From Pohlia nutans (Eukaryota > Streptophyta > Bryopsida > Bryales > Mniaceae): a stretch of 64,000 bases of DNA. Below, piece after piece: positions 23,757-36,564 of the stretch (the first letter of the stretch is position 1; the number at the start of each line of letters is the position of its first letter). The notes under the pieces are model-generated. The model ran no database searches. It was not told the DNA's origin and saw only the letters and a list, made by a program, of their open reading frames with translations. The stretch lies in the NCBI GenBank assembly GCA_022496805.1, contig CM040085.1, forward strand, positions 47,211,811 through 47,275,810, given 5' to 3'. The position numbers and the translations under genes are program-made.

Positions 23757-23764
23757 GGTGTAGT

Positions 23765-24026
23765 CACTAGGAAGATTTTGCAATTTTTTGACTACCTAGT
23801 CGAAGGCTCTTGCGATTGCCTTAGTTGGGAATATACATTTTATGAATATTGTTGTCATTTTTTTTTCTAAAAAATCCGTTTGCGACTATACACTTGCGAC
23901 TGAAAATCTGTTTGTGATTGTGCACTTGTGACTAGTAATTTTCACCTAATTTCTTGAAATTGAGTCGCACAATCATTTGCGACTGGAAATGAGTCACATT
24001 CATAAAAGCACCGTTTAATACTAGTG
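23765..24026. mobile_element. CACTA-ended MITE, duplication AGT
   Basis: Starts CACTAGGAAGATTTTGC and ends TTTAATACTAGTG; AGT flanks both sides (23762-23764, 24027-24029). The interior has repeated TTTGCGACT/CACTTGCGACT words. Confidence 0.65.
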
Positions 24027-24033
24027 AGTTACC

Positions 24034-24120
24034 TTAACCCTTTAGGATGTTGCAGCCAGAATTGGCTTACGTTTTCTGTATTTGAGAATTTAGTACCTGA
24101 TGGTAAAAGTATTCAAGGAT
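24034..24120. mobile_element. Left end of a TTAA MITE, P2-related
   Basis: Reads TTAA-CCCTTTAGGATGTTGCAGCC, like the left end at 59899. The right end was not found, so the copy is truncated or decayed. Confidence 0.45.
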
Positions 24121-24706
24121 TATGACTTCTACGTACAATATTTTGGGCATGGACTTCGGTAATATTTTAAGATTTTTGGGGAATTTTTTTAGTCATATTG
24201 AAGATTTTGTGCCTACGCAAGTGGCACATTATACGTATTACAACACATACAGGGATTACAAGCCCGCCTGTTTTACTCCTTCTCCAGCTTTATACAGTAC
24301 AAACTTAGTATACTTGGGGCCATCATCCATTGGCATTCACGAATTTCTTGCCAGAGCACAGATCTTTCAAATCCACTTTCGATTGTGAAATTGTGTGGCA
24401 CACTTACAAGTGTTCACTATATAAAAAAATCCTCCTCAAAAAGATGTGGTTGTGAGTTACTAAATGGTGACTGTACATCAGTTACCTTCAAAATACCCAG
24501 GAATAAATCTCGTATGCCATTTTGAGAACATCCTAAAGGGATCAATGGTGTTTTACTATCAGTGGATTGTATTCCCATTTTGAGAGGATTCCAGTACACT
24601 ACAATAATTAATATCATGTATTATTTGGATATAGTTTGTATAAGTTGTGAACTTTCAAAGTTTCGTTCATAGTGGGTCGGTTGTTGTAGATTACGGTCAT
24701 CTTTAT

Positions 24707-24950
24707 TACTCTTCTCTGTCCGGAAATAACTGTCCTAGTTTTTGGCATTTCTCAACTTAACATTTTTTATGGCCAAAAGGACATGTCTGAGTACTCGAAA
24801 ACTAGTAGTATCATGTAGTTTTTGTGTCACTCTCATTGTCCGACTTGTTTGAAGTGAATAGGTCTCACATTTGAAATATAAAACATGGGACAAAAACTAG
24901 GTGAAAAATGCCAAAAACTAGGACAACTATTTCCGCACATAGGAAGCAAT
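24707..24950. mobile_element. Stowaway-like (Tc1/mariner) MITE
   Basis: After TA, the left end reads CTCTTCTCTGTCCGGAAATA, and the right arm carries the inverse (GGACAACTATTTCCGCACAT). Inner arms CCTAGTTTTTGGCATTT are mirrored. The end wording follows the plant Stowaway pattern. Confidence 0.65.
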
Positions 24951-24956
24951 AGATTC

Positions 24957-24958
<2 letters not shown>

Positions 24959-24989
<31 letters not shown>
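24959..24989. repeat. (TA)n microsatellite
   Basis: An uninterrupted run of about 15 TA dinucleotides next to the Stowaway-like element. Confidence 0.9.
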
Positions 24990-24992
<3 letters not shown>

Positions 24993-26066
24993 ATTGTTAT
25001 TTTCATTTAGTCCACTTGTTGACCTACTTTTAAGAGAATATCTTACGAAAAATTTGGCCAGCTGAGGTTTTAAAATTAAATATAATAATAATAATAATAT
25101 AATAAAGCACTGCTCTAGCTCATCGAGGAGTTAAATCCCTAGAGACAAGCATCAGCCAAAGATTTTGTGTACGCGGCCGGTAGTTGGGTGGACTGTAAAT
25201 TAAACTTCGCAGTGAGCATCGACTGTCTGACGGACGGTCTGTCTGTCTGAGCGGGGTAGAAATTTTGATGATTCACATTTGACTGGACGGAAGAGGGGTT
25301 CCGTGTCTTGACAGACTTGCAGTGACTGATTCATCAAGACGGACTCACGGAGTTAATTTGTCACTTGGCAGATCATGCAGCCTTACTTAATAGTTGTTTC
25401 CCTCCCTCCGTCGGTCACCCTAATAACTTAACCAGGCTGCTATATGATAGTAACTTTTTTGTCAGCTGTGAGTGAGTGTCTGGTACTCCAATGCTGTGTG
25501 GCAACTTGGCATTATGAGGCACTCTGTATATCATAGGCCTACTACAGATAAATTAAGGTAGATGTTCATATTTCCGTCCAAATTTCAGGTTTGCATGGTT
25601 AAGTCTGTGAAAGAAAAAGTTTATTATTTTTGGATGCTCCGCAAAGCTCATGCAAAGGCATCCCAAAAAAAAACACATTTTTTGAATATGTCTACAATTT
25701 TATGTGAATTTCTAAGTCTAAAAGCGTAGAGTGGCCAATACTCGTGCATAAAGTTCGTGCTTTATCCACAGGTTAGATTCTCAAAATCAGCCAATAAAAG
25801 AGCAATTTTTAGAGTGCTTCTTGGGTGCTTTTTCAAACTTGGCTGGGCGGTTTTAAGGACCCAGCCCAAAAATGTAGGGATCGACATTGGGACCCGCACG
25901 GAATTCAGCACACCTACCTTATAATATAAAGTGTTGCACAAACTGTATAATTATGTTAGGGTCAGTTTATAGTTACTCAGTATGGACCAGGAGCCGTGAC
26001 CAAGAGAAATGGATTATTCTCATGGTCAAACTTCATAAAATGATTTAAAAAGCAGCTCTTAGGTCT
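24990..26066. other. Unassigned repeat-field sequence
   Basis: No gene. Near 25955-26030 there is a fragment related to the 48153-48646 element (TATGGACCAGGAGCC, TGACCAAGAGAAA). Confidence 0.4.
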
Positions 26067-26395
26067 TACTACACTGAATGGCGTATTTAGTGTCCGGGGA
26101 TAATTGATGTCTTTTATTACAATTCGTTCACAGATGAAGAGAAATAGTGTCTGTTGACACTATATAGGAGTTTGCCACTTGTCATTCCCACTTTCATTGA
26201 GAGTGCCATGTTCTTTCCAAGTAATGAGAGTGACATGAGGTAGCATGTCGTATTTATTGTAAAGTTGCCATATGTCATTGGAACATTACATTCATTATTA
26301 TTTTTCTTACGAGGACACTATATCACCCTAAAATTTAGTAGTGTTTAGGTTTAGAATAGTGTCCCGCGACACTAAATACGCCATTTAGTGTAGTA
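26067..26395. mobile_element. Inverted-repeat MITE, ends TACTACACT.AATGGCG
   Basis: Left TACTACACTGAATGGCG and GTATTTAGTGTC are repeated in inverse at the right (GACACTAAATACGCC, ATTTAGTGTAGTA). About 329 bp, non-coding; superfamily uncertain. Confidence 0.65.
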
Positions 26396-28283
26396 GCTTG
26401 GACCGAGATGCATGACCATGGGGTGAAAGCATGGTAAAATGGACCAACATTACTCCCTATGAAGAAACAACAATGCAAGATCGAAAAATACATTAAAATC
26501 TTATTTAAAAATAAAATAAAATTGCTAAAAAAATAAAAGGCATCATGATGTTTAACAAAGTCTCACAAAGAAAATTTAAAAATTCATCTTCAATAATTAT
26601 TATGTATGTTTTAGTGATGTTGAAGTAGTCAAAAATGAAAAAGTAATTTTGAACCAAATTGAAAAGTTGATATAAAACAGGTTGGAAATGCATTAAATAT
26701 TAATTTTTCTAAAGATTTTTTTCATTGGAGTTTTCAAATGCATTTTGGACTTAAAGAATATAAATTTTATATTCATATTAAACATGATTTAGTTCATCAA
26801 ATTTTCTCCCGAAATTGGATTTAGACATTTGTTTTCAAGCTCTACCTTTAGTAATTTTTGTAATGATACTTATTTTAGAATTTGGAATTTGAGTAGTTAT
26901 AAGAACAACAGAGGGCACGATGAAATTAGAACTAATAGAAAAGACAATTTGATACTCTTTTATAGCCTTTGATAAAAAAACATTGTAATTTCAACAGGGT
27001 ATATCAACTTTTTAGTACACAATACCATGGTTTCACCCGTATAGTGATTATGAATTTACCCTACTATAACAAATTCACAAAAAACAAGCCTTTTAAAATT
27101 TCCCATTGGCCAATATATAGGTAATGCTAGAGAAAATTTATTTTTGGCATAGAAAGATATCCCTCAATCACGTGCCCTATATGTCATTGCCTCAATGTAG
27201 ATACATGGCTTCATGTCCTCTTTAAATGTAACCAACACTATATTCATGCCATTTGAGTCAAAACACATAATAAAGCAGTCGATTTGGGAACTAAGACAAC
27301 TCATATTATCATCACAAAAATCAAGATGCGACATTGTCATAAATGCTAGCGCATTTAACAATAACCCTCAAGAAAACACAGCACCCCTACGGTTTCTCCA
27401 TTGTACTTGTGGACCATAAAGATGCCATTGCAACACTAGATTCAAACCCGACATACTATGCTTCAAAGCCGGACTCCCATACCAAAGTGCTCCACCACTA
27501 TATCCAAAAGACAACATCACCATACAATTCATTGAATTCACATACTGCAACGATAGATTTTTCCAATAAACAATTGATAATAAGATCCAAAAATATCAAC
27601 CATTAATTAACATCATCATTGACCGAGGATGGAAAGTAGACCCATTCATAGTCATCACCGTCGGTGCTAGAGGTACAACACAATCTCCTCTATGAAACAC
27701 CTAGAAAATAAACTAAAACTACCAGAAACTTTCATTAAAACTACATTTAAAAGAATAAGCGCAATTGCTATACACCATGCTGCATCAATCATATTATATA
27801 AAAGAAAAATAGAAAATAACCAACCACTACCAATAAACTTTGATCCACCTTGATTGAATCAATAGCCAAAAAAGAGGGGGAGAGAAGAAGGGGGGGTAGT
27901 GGTGAAGACCACTATTTACACTTGTCTCAGGTAGATAGGTTGGGGCAGTTGGTTGTACAAACTTTCCTACCTATGATAAACACACTAGCAACATCAAATC
28001 ATCTATATCACAGTACTGCTCAAACAGACCCGACAAGATTTGAACCCGGACCATATAATTATTGCAATATAAAGCCCCTCACCAATCAACCGCAGAACTT
28101 CTGACTTGATGACCTTACATTCAACAATCTATAACTTATACCCCACACAAATATCCAATGATACATGGGTATCTAAGTTACTAATTAATGTGATTAATGT
28201 TGTCATGGTCATTGGTTACTCGTTATTGGTCTATTGGTTGTTTGGGTACTTAGTCTCTAGTAAGAGTGTTTATTTCTAATAGA
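26396..28283. other. AT-rich sequence with possible decayed coding remnants
   Basis: Two short - strand open stretches (27164-27361 and 27368-27550) could be pieces of one frameshifted old reading frame, but I recognise no family. The rest is AT-rich and unassigned. Confidence 0.3.
28025..28105 (-). mobile_element. tRNA-derived SINE-like head
   Basis: On the - strand, GGTTCAAATCTTG matches the pol III B box and an A-box-like TTGGTGAGGGGC lies about 40 bp earlier, the spacing seen in tRNA genes. Arms do not pair well enough for a functional tRNA. Confidence 0.4.
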
Positions 28284-28677
28284 GGAGAGTAGTTTTGTTC
28301 CAATGGCCCTTTGTCCAGTAAACACTAGTTCATTGTCATTATAAACAGACACTTTATTCACGCCGGCCTCGAAAAAGGGCCGAAGTTTCTATCTATTTAT
28401 CTATCTGATTGTGAATTTTTGATTGATTCACCCACTATATAGAGAGACACATAGCGGTTCAAGGATGTGGAGACGTCAAGAAAATAGTTTGTGAGACCAA
28501 ATTTTGGATGTGGAGATTGTGGTCAAGGGTCGAATTAAGGGACAACTTGGGTGCGGATGCTCCTAGGACATTCCGTCGGTCCAAACTTCTATATTGATAT
28601 GTCAAAGTAAATTATTTCATCCATACTTAATTTCAAGTGACAGCTAACCACTTCCTCTATTTGTGCATAGTATGTAG

Positions 28678-29248
28678 TTAACCCTTAAAGGTCAAAAAGG
28701 CCCTAAGAGGACTTTTGGGCAAAAAGAAACTTGGTATTAGTTTGAGCCCCAACATGATGTTTTAGCAAATAATAAAAAATCATCTCCCTCCAAAATTTCC
28801 CAATTCATTTATTGTAGTTGATTATTTCTTAAAACAGTCCAAATATTAAGTGAGATATACACATCAATAAATTTGCATATCATGAAGTCAACTAAACTTT
28901 GACCATGCATAATTCCATGAGGTTTTGTCCATTTATATATTAATTTTATTCAAAGTGTTTCAAATGAATATTTATTTGTTTTGGTCTTTTGAATTTTGAA
29001 TTTTGGATTCACCTTGTCATCCAAATTGAGGAAAAACCAAAAAATGGTAAGAGGAACACTTTTTGATGAACTGCTTTGTAGCAATGAAAAAATTGCTAAT
29101 TTGATCAATCAAGGTAATAAACTACATATTTTGCTTCATTTTGGTGTACACTATAATTTACAAAAAGAAATTTGTTAAAAGAATGAAAGGAAATTTGTGA
29201 AATTGACCCTCAAAAATGAGAAAACTTGGCATGTCCTTTAAGAGTTAA
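28678..29248. mobile_element. TTAA-flanked MITE, family T, copy 1
   Basis: Begins TTAA-CCCTTAAAGGTC and ends TCCTTTAAGAG-TTAA (571 bp). A partial inverse copy lies at about 63730-63887. Its internal TTAA at 28846-28849 matches the insertion point used in that copy. Confidence 0.75.
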
Positions 29249-29976
29249 TGAACCAATGACAAGTGTCATTTATTTAAAATATAGGATAAAGTTCCATCAA
29301 GTGTGCAATAAATTATAAAAATGTACCTAAATATAGTCTTAGAGGGTGGTTTGGATGACTTGGCACACTCTCCAAATTTGAAGTGTCTATTTGAGCTCAT
29401 GTTTGAGCTCGTGTTTGAGCTCCATGGTATTTTAGGATGATTTTCATCCATTTACTAAGTGTCAAATGGTCTACAACATTTGTGTGGATAGTTTTTCATT
29501 AGAATAAACTTAAAGGGCTCACACGAGCTTAGAGATTGCTACATCAAAATGGCTATTTAGTCTTTTGACTTAGAAAAATTTATATGTAATATAGGATGAT
29601 TTAAATTCAATTACAGGAAAATTTGAAAATCTATTTGGAATATACCTAGAATATACCTCAAATATTCCAATTATGTGATTAGCCCCATTCAAATACTCCC
29701 TAAAGGCACGTAGTTACACTAGATATTTGTTAGTGATCCCCCAAGCCTTCAATGCAACACACAAGCAATCTCCAATTTTATAGGCTTTTGATGCTTGCAC
29801 CAATGAAAAGTGATCCGCAGTAATGCCAAAAAGTTAGCTTGCAAATTAGGAGACTTTGAAAAACAACAACCAAGAATGGGAATCTTAAACCTTTGTTTTA
29901 ATAACTCATTGTAGCATCCATACTTTTTATAATTTAAAAAAAAACTTTTCAAATGACCAATTTTGAATTATAAGCC

Positions 29977-30242
29977 TTAACCTTTTAGTGCCCAACTAAC
30001 TATATTATGGTCACTAATTCTCTTGCAATTGGCAGATCTCTTAATCCGTGAGGTATTTGAAGTTGAGTTGCGAGGTTCAGATGTGCCCCCATTGTATACT
30101 ACACTTGCTAGTCAAAATAAATAAATCATTTTTGACATGAAAGATTGCAATGGAGAGGTGTAAACATCATTAGTTATCGTGGGCAACCCGTAAAAAAAAG
30201 GGCAGCAACCATAAAATGGTTGTTCGGTCACTTAGGGGTTAA
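29977..30242. mobile_element. TTAA-flanked MITE, family V
   Basis: Begins TTAA-CCTTTTAGTGCCC and ends TCGGTCACTTAGGGG-TTAA (266 bp). The right-end words GGGCAACCCGTAAAAAAA and TCGGTCACTTAGG recur in the element at 59290-59496. Confidence 0.75.
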
Positions 30243-30937
30243 GTGCACGGAAGGTAAATGACTAAGTACAAAAAAATATAGTTGCAAAAGAATATAGTAA
30301 AAAGTATAAAAGAAAAATTTCAAATAACTTTATCAAAAAAATTATAAATTTTTAATTGTGGAAGATGGACTCATGGAATTTAATACAATAGGTCCTAGGT
30401 TGACACAAACAAATGTATAGAGCAAAATAATTTCCATCCAAAACCACTTATGATAGCTAAAGGATTGATTATCCAAAATGGTCAATAAATTCTACAATGA
30501 AGCAAGCAATAAAGTGACTTTTATTGAAGGTTTTGATCCAATAAGACACGGACCATTGTTTAGATTGTTCTATTTTATATCCATAGTTTTGACAGTAGAG
30601 CGTGTGAAAGTGCAAGCTTTCATGTGTGCTTTTGCAACATTCAAGCTTTTGTAGCGAGTTTTCAAGCAACAACGTGACTTGTGTCTTTTGAAGGGATGTA
30701 GAAAACCCTGTAATTTCAAATTTTGCATAAAAGGCAACAAATTTGATAAGGGTCTCGGGTGGATTATAAGATGAATTGGGCCATGCACACATGCTAGTCA
30801 CTAAATTTCCACCTGTTTGAAAAAAATAGGTAGCTACTGATGGAACATGAGGAATTATATGCTATACATTCTCCTTGGAGGCAAAGGCAGAAGTAGCACT
30901 AGCTACTAAATGTTATGGTGATGGAGTCCAAGACCAC
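30243..30937. other. Unassigned AT-rich sequence
   Basis: A 110-codon open frame lies on the - strand (30469-30801), but its wording matches nothing I know and an overlapping frame is also open. I do not call a gene. Confidence 0.35.
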
Positions 30938-31067
30938 CACTACAAGGAAATTGATCGATTCTCACTGCTATTTTGAGCCATTCCAGAGTTGGAGTGTGCT
31001 TTTGGTCACATAGGACAAGGGTTTCCTCGATTTCATTCAGTGAAAAGCGACGGGTTTGCTCGTAGTG
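30938..31067. mobile_element. Short member of the CACTACAAGGAG MITE family, duplication CAC
   Basis: Starts CACTACAAGGAAATTG, carries GTCACATAGGACAAG and ends TTTGCTCGTAGTG. CAC flanks both sides (30935-30937, 31068-31070). At 130 bp it is shorter than its relatives. Confidence 0.7.
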
Positions 31068-31476
31068 CACATACATTTGAAATTTGAAATTATCAAGAAT
31101 CAAAATCTGATGAATACAACAAACCAAAAAGAAAACCACAGAATCACTTCATTAGGGGTCAGCAATTCTGGCTCCAAATGATCACTGACAACCACAGCAC
31201 TGCATCAAACTTGAGCACTTTCCGCGTGACACAAGCATTCAGTTACTGTAACTTTGGTACCACTTTCAATTGGTTACTGTCTCTGTTCTGAACTCTTCTT
31301 TGAATAGTAAGCACACTTCATCATTCATGGCATAAGTTCACTCCATCATGACGTAAGACCATCCACACTCTTCTCCTTCAAGTCACCCTTCCACCACTAT
31401 CATCACATCCAAACTTTGGTGTCACAAACTATCGTCTCCACACTTTTGACAGAATCGTTATGTGTCCAGGCTCCAT

Positions 31477-31737
31477 CACTACTAAAATTTGGGGGGTCAG
31501 CAACGTTTTTTTTGGCAAACGTTGCTGTAAAGAAGCAACGTTTTGGAACATGCAAAAGCATCGTTTTTAGCAAATTAAGCAACGTCACTATATTGAAATC
31601 AACGTTCTCAATAAAATTTCATAGATTTGAGGTTAAAACGTTGCTATTGCATGTTCCAAAACGTTGCTTCTTTACAGCAACGTTTGCCAAAAAAACGTTG
31701 CTAAAAACGTTGCTGGCCCCCCCAAATTCTAGTAGTG
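31477..31737. mobile_element. Palindromic CACTA-ended MITE, duplication CAT
   Basis: Ends CACTACTAAAATTTGGGGGG and the inverse of CACTACTAGAATTTGGGGGG. The arms are mirrored almost to the centre and contain repeated AACGTTGCT. CAT flanks both sides (31474-31476, 31738-31740). Confidence 0.85.
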
Positions 31738-32032
31738 CATGTAGTTCGTGAACCAATCACAATCACTACACATGGGTGATTATTATTGTCGATTAATCTA
31801 GGATATCAAGCCCTTCTTTGAATTGCACAAGGAGATTATGTGGGTGTCCCGTATGGGAAATAGCTTGGTTTTCCCTATGATTTCCCTCTTCCAATTACAC
31901 TTGTGAGGGAATGTGGCCATCTGGGAAAAAATAGACAGTTCCTTCATAGTGTATGAGGGACTTTTGATGCATAAGGGATTTTCTAAGGGAATTGAGAACA
32001 AATGAATGATATGGGAATGCTCAAGGTTCCTA

Positions 32033-32363
32033 CACTATAACAAAACATGGTAAAAAAATCTGCACTCAAAATTGACTTCGGTTCTTTTTGCCACGTTTTT
32101 GTGCAGGCCCACTACGCGTGCAGCCACTGTTTTTTGCAATTTATGACTGCAATTTTTGGAACTTTGGAGCGTGTAATATACCATTGGAAAGGTATTTTCA
32201 ATACCTTTCCAATGGTATATTACACGCCCCAAAATTCTAAAACTTGTAGTCATAAATTGCAAAAGAAGCTAACAGCCCACTACACGCGCATGCACAAAAA
32301 CGTGGCAAAAAGAACCACAGTCAATTTTGAGTGCGGTTTTTTTTACCATGTTTTGTTATAGTG
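32033..32363. mobile_element. Palindromic CACTA-ended MITE, duplication CTA
   Basis: Ends CACTATAACAAAACATGGTA and inverse; the arms mirror to a central hairpin (CATTGGAAAGGTATT / AATACCTTTCCAATG). CTA flanks both sides (32030-32032, 32364-32366). Confidence 0.88.
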
Positions 32364-33984
32364 CTAGAATCAAGTAAAATTCAATTGCCTATAAACAGTT
32401 TGGTGGGAAAATTTTAGATCCATTTCAAACTCCACTCTTACATGGGAATTTTCTTGAATTTCTCCTCTTCCTATAGGGGAATCCCAAAGGATCTCCTTGT
32501 GTTAGTTATAGAGGGGCATATATATCCCGTTATCACCATATTGTGCTCATATTCTATGGCTCTCACTTTCCTTGAATATGCAACATGAAACACAAGTTCT
32601 CATCCAGTGGTAGGGTACAGATGCCCTAAGTTAACCCTGAAATACCGTTGAACAACTAAAATTTGGTTGATTTCATTCTTTGCTCATCCACAACATTCAT
32701 CCATTAGATCTTTTTTCATCCAGTGTTTTAAGGATGTATAGTATGGACGAAACAATCAATATGCATCAAATACTTGTCAAAATATTAACTCCATCAATTT
32801 TGGTGGCTTATTAAAGTCAAAATTATCAGTACTGTGTTAGTAGTGCATTAAGAAAATTTTGATTGTATACAATTGAAACACAATTTTGGCTATGAAGGTG
32901 ATTTTTTACATTTGATTCAAGTAAAAAAAAAAACATAACTTACAAAGTGCAGTTTTCATTCCATTTCAAATTTTTGGAAAATTCCTAAAACTGAATGATT
33001 TACAACTCAATGATTTACAGCAGTTACAAGTGGAGGTAAGGTGTATTACCACAGTTTCAACATGAGTTTCCCCAGTCTTGGTTTTTTCCATTCTTTTTAT
33101 ACAGTTAAAAAGTTTTTTAAACACGATAAGCACCCTAATATTTTTCATCGTAATCTACATTTTTTTTTAAAAAAATTAATATTTAAAAATACAATTTGAA
33201 ATCATTATGAGTTATTTTTGCTTGTTTTCCTTCCAAAAATCATAGTAATTTAAATAATACACCAATAATTTTGATTAAATTATTGTTGATAGATAGTATA
33301 CATATTCATTTAGGAAAAAATGCGAAATTGAAATTATGTATCAATTATAAACAAATCATACTAAGTGAAGGCTTGAATCAATGGTCATAGGTAAGGTGTT
33401 TGGGATCAAGCTCTCTTCTCGATGTCATGCATTTGGGTTGTCTCTAACCCACCAGGGGAGAGACTACGAAAAAGCTTCATTTTCAAGGAGTTACATGAGT
33501 AAACAATATAAACAAGCTTTAAAAATAAATCTAAGGTAAATACTAAGGTAGAGACTACGCACCTAGTTGCTTGTTTGGTACTATGCAAATAAAGAAATTT
33601 CATTCCCGGAAAGCAGAAATTTCATTGGGATGTAATTTGAAGGGCAGACCTGCCCTTCATAATTATGAAGTATTCAATATTGTTTTACCCTTCTTCTGTG
33701 CAGTCAAGGTGCAGCCAGTGAGTGCCAGCTGTCAAAGTAATACTAACACTTTCAATTCTTTTTACACGCCCCATACAGTGTCAAACACATATGGATCATA
33801 AAAAACCAAGCCTGAAACAGAATGAAAAATTTCATGGAAAAAGACTCATAGAGTAAAACCTTCATGATTGAAATTTAATAAATCAACAAAAAAAAAAAAA
33901 GTTAAAAATTTCAAGCACCACAAAAGATTCGATACTCAAATGTTGAAGGTGTCACCAATTTATTATGATTTATCGGAACCTACA
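32364..33984. other. Unassigned sequence with one TTAA-CCC end
   Basis: A left-end-like TTAA-CCCTGAAATACCG sits at 32631, but no right end is evident. No gene recognised. Confidence 0.35.
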
Positions 33985-35750
33985 GTGACGAACAAAACTG
34001 AGTATTGATTTGAAACTTTTCCATTCAAACAACCGTACCATGAGCATCAATGGGCAAAGTCCAAAGGTGAACATGCAAAAGTTGTAGTATGCGACATATA
34101 ACACATCACTATGGAAGTTTGAAGAAAAACTCAATTGTGATTAGAAAGAAAATGAATTTCAAAGTTAGCCATGTCTAAAACTCGGTTTTGTGCGCTATAA
34201 TTCGGAACTACTTTAAATTTTGTCAAATTTTTTTAGAGCTTCAAAAAACCTTTTTGTGCCTTGGCATGTTGGTATACATCATTTTAGATTGTTGTACACA
34301 AAAATTGAAGGAAGTTGACATTTATAGAATTTAAAATATTCACAATTTGACAAACATGCAAATGATGTTGGTTCTCACGATATTTGAATATTTTTTTGGA
34401 ATTGAGAGCATGGGACTGCATTGGTCATTGTATAGAGAGCATAAGTTGCAACATGAACCATTGTTACATCGTAACCCTTAAACGTCAAAGTAAGCCCCAT
34501 GGGCTTATTCATGAGAGAATAATGAAGGAAAAAAGTGGATTTTCTCAACCAAATCAAGCAAGGATTGATGCGTTGGAAAGCTACTGAAAAAGGGATCTAG
34601 ATTCCAAATTTGCACTTCATTTGGGAGATTGTGGAAACATTGGCAAGCAATCAAAGTTATCAAAATGAATAGGAGTTGAGGTTGGGGCAGCTGAGGTTGT
34701 TTCTTGAAAAGTGCCGCAATGCTACAGTGCTGGCCAGCAGTGGCCAGCAGAGCCGTTTTTTCATTTTTTTCGTTTTTTTTTTTTTTTTTTTCCCCCCTCC
34801 GAACATCTAGATGCCTTCCGGGGTGCCCCGCCAAGGGCCTCTTGATGTTTAAGGGTTAATGCCCTTGCATTTGAAATAGTTGTTAAATAGGCCAATGCGT
34901 TCAATTTATATATTAGAGCTATATGATGCAGTTTTTTGGTCTAGGTTTTTTGTACAAAGACTAGAGTTCTTATCGCACATAATTAATCCAACGAATCAAA
35001 AAAAAAGAACATATCATTTTCAATATCATCAAAAAGTTCAAAGCTGCCAGAAATTACATTGACTTTCATAAATTTGAGTATTTTTTGATGATACTGAAAA
35101 CGACAAAAACAAGTTGTTCAATTGGTTGATTGATTATGTGCGTCATGAACTGTAGCCTTTGTACAAAAAAGTTAGACCAAAAAACTGCATCATACAACTC
35201 TAATATATAAATTGAATGCATTGGCCTATTTAACAACTATTTCAAATGCAAGGGCATTAAGATGTAACAATGGTTCATGTTGCAACCTATGCTCTCTATA
35301 CAATGACCAATGCAGTCCCATGCTCTCAATTCCAAAAAAATATTCAAATATCGTGAGAACCAACATCATTTGCATGTTTGTCAAATTGTGAATATTTTAA
35401 ATTCTATAAATGTCAACTTCCTTCAATTTTTGTGTACAACAATCTAAAATGATGTATACCAACATGCCAAGGCACAAAAAGGTTTTTTGAAGCTCTAAAA
35501 AAATTTGACAAAATTTAAAGTAGTTCCGAATTATAGCGCACAAAACCGAGTTTTAGACATGGCTAACTTTGAAATTCATTTTCTTTCTAATCACAATTGA
35601 GTTTTTCTTCAAACTTCCATAGTGATGTGTTATATGTCGCATACTACAACTTTTGCATGTTCACCTTTGGACTTTGCCCATTGATGCTCATGGTATGGTT
35701 GTTTGAATGGAAAAGTTTCAAATTAATACAGACTCAGTTTTGTTCGTCAC
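33985..35750. mobile_element. Very large near-perfect palindrome (foldback family C)
   Basis: Starts GTGACGAACAAAACTGAGT and ends with its inverse. Apart from the insert at 34471-34859, the arms match over about 690 bp each, almost to a centre near 35050. Non-coding; no clear target duplication seen. Confidence 0.85.
34471..34859. mobile_element. TTAA-flanked MITE, family P3, copy 2, nested in the palindrome
   Basis: Begins GTAA-CCCTTAAACGTCAAAG and ends GATGTTTAAGGG-TTAA. The flanks TTGTTACATC and TGCCCTTGC match the opposite palindrome arm, where a single TTAA (35257-35260) occupies the site. Collinear with 23371-23756. Confidence 0.9.
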
Positions 35751-36564
35751 CGTATGTCCAACTTAATTACTCTACATGCTTTCATGTTGCTTTGAACAAA
35801 CATGATTTAAAGATAATCAGTCAATCCATTACATTCAGTAGCCTGCACTGGCTTTACCTTGCTCTCGAGGAGAATGTGCAGCATGTTTTGCATTATCATC
35901 GAAGAACGATCAGTAGCTACCCATGTTTTCTCACAGATGGAGGTTTTGGAAAACTAGAAGGGAAGGTAACCTTGCATGGTCTTCGCTGACAAATCCTTCC
36001 ATATTCCTCACTTCTAAAGAGAGCAACATTACAAGTAATAATACTTTAACCCAAGAGTGTTATGGTGCATGGCTAACCAATAGAAAATGGGCAACTTGAA
36101 TGAAAAAAATCCTTGAACACTGCGCCATTGACAATGGTTTATGACTTTCTTGCTTCCTTCTTCACCCTTCCCACTTTCTTAAAAATGAGAAATAAAGGGT
36201 TGCACTTAATGCACTATATGGATGGAAATCACATGATGCACTACATATCACATGATAGATGAAAATGTAGAGTAGTTGAATGCTACAAAATGTTATGGTT
36301 GTTCACTCCTTCTCTAATTTTTTTTTGAAAACATATATAGTAGACATGCCAATGACCACATAGTTCCAATGACCGCATAGTTCACAATCTTTCAAAATTT
36401 GAGACTGTCTAAGTTTCTACATTATCGTGGGGAAGGATTTGAGTATTGCATGTGCAATCATTGGCATGTCTACCTTAGATGTTCTGAGGGAAGGACCATC
36501 TCCCTTTGCCATATATGGAGTACTGATTAAAAACGGAAAACTCATTCAAAATAGAATGACATGC
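35751..36564. other. Unassigned sequence
   Basis: An open frame reaches 35989 on the + strand, partly inside the palindrome, but I see no domain. No gene called. Confidence 0.35.

Noticed and set aside
27164..27550. Two short - strand open frames that could be one frameshifted gene
   Set aside because: No domain recognised; kept only as a remark on decayed coding potential.
35597..35989. 130-codon + strand open frame
   Set aside because: Half of it lies in a palindrome arm and the rest has no recognisable domain or splice context.
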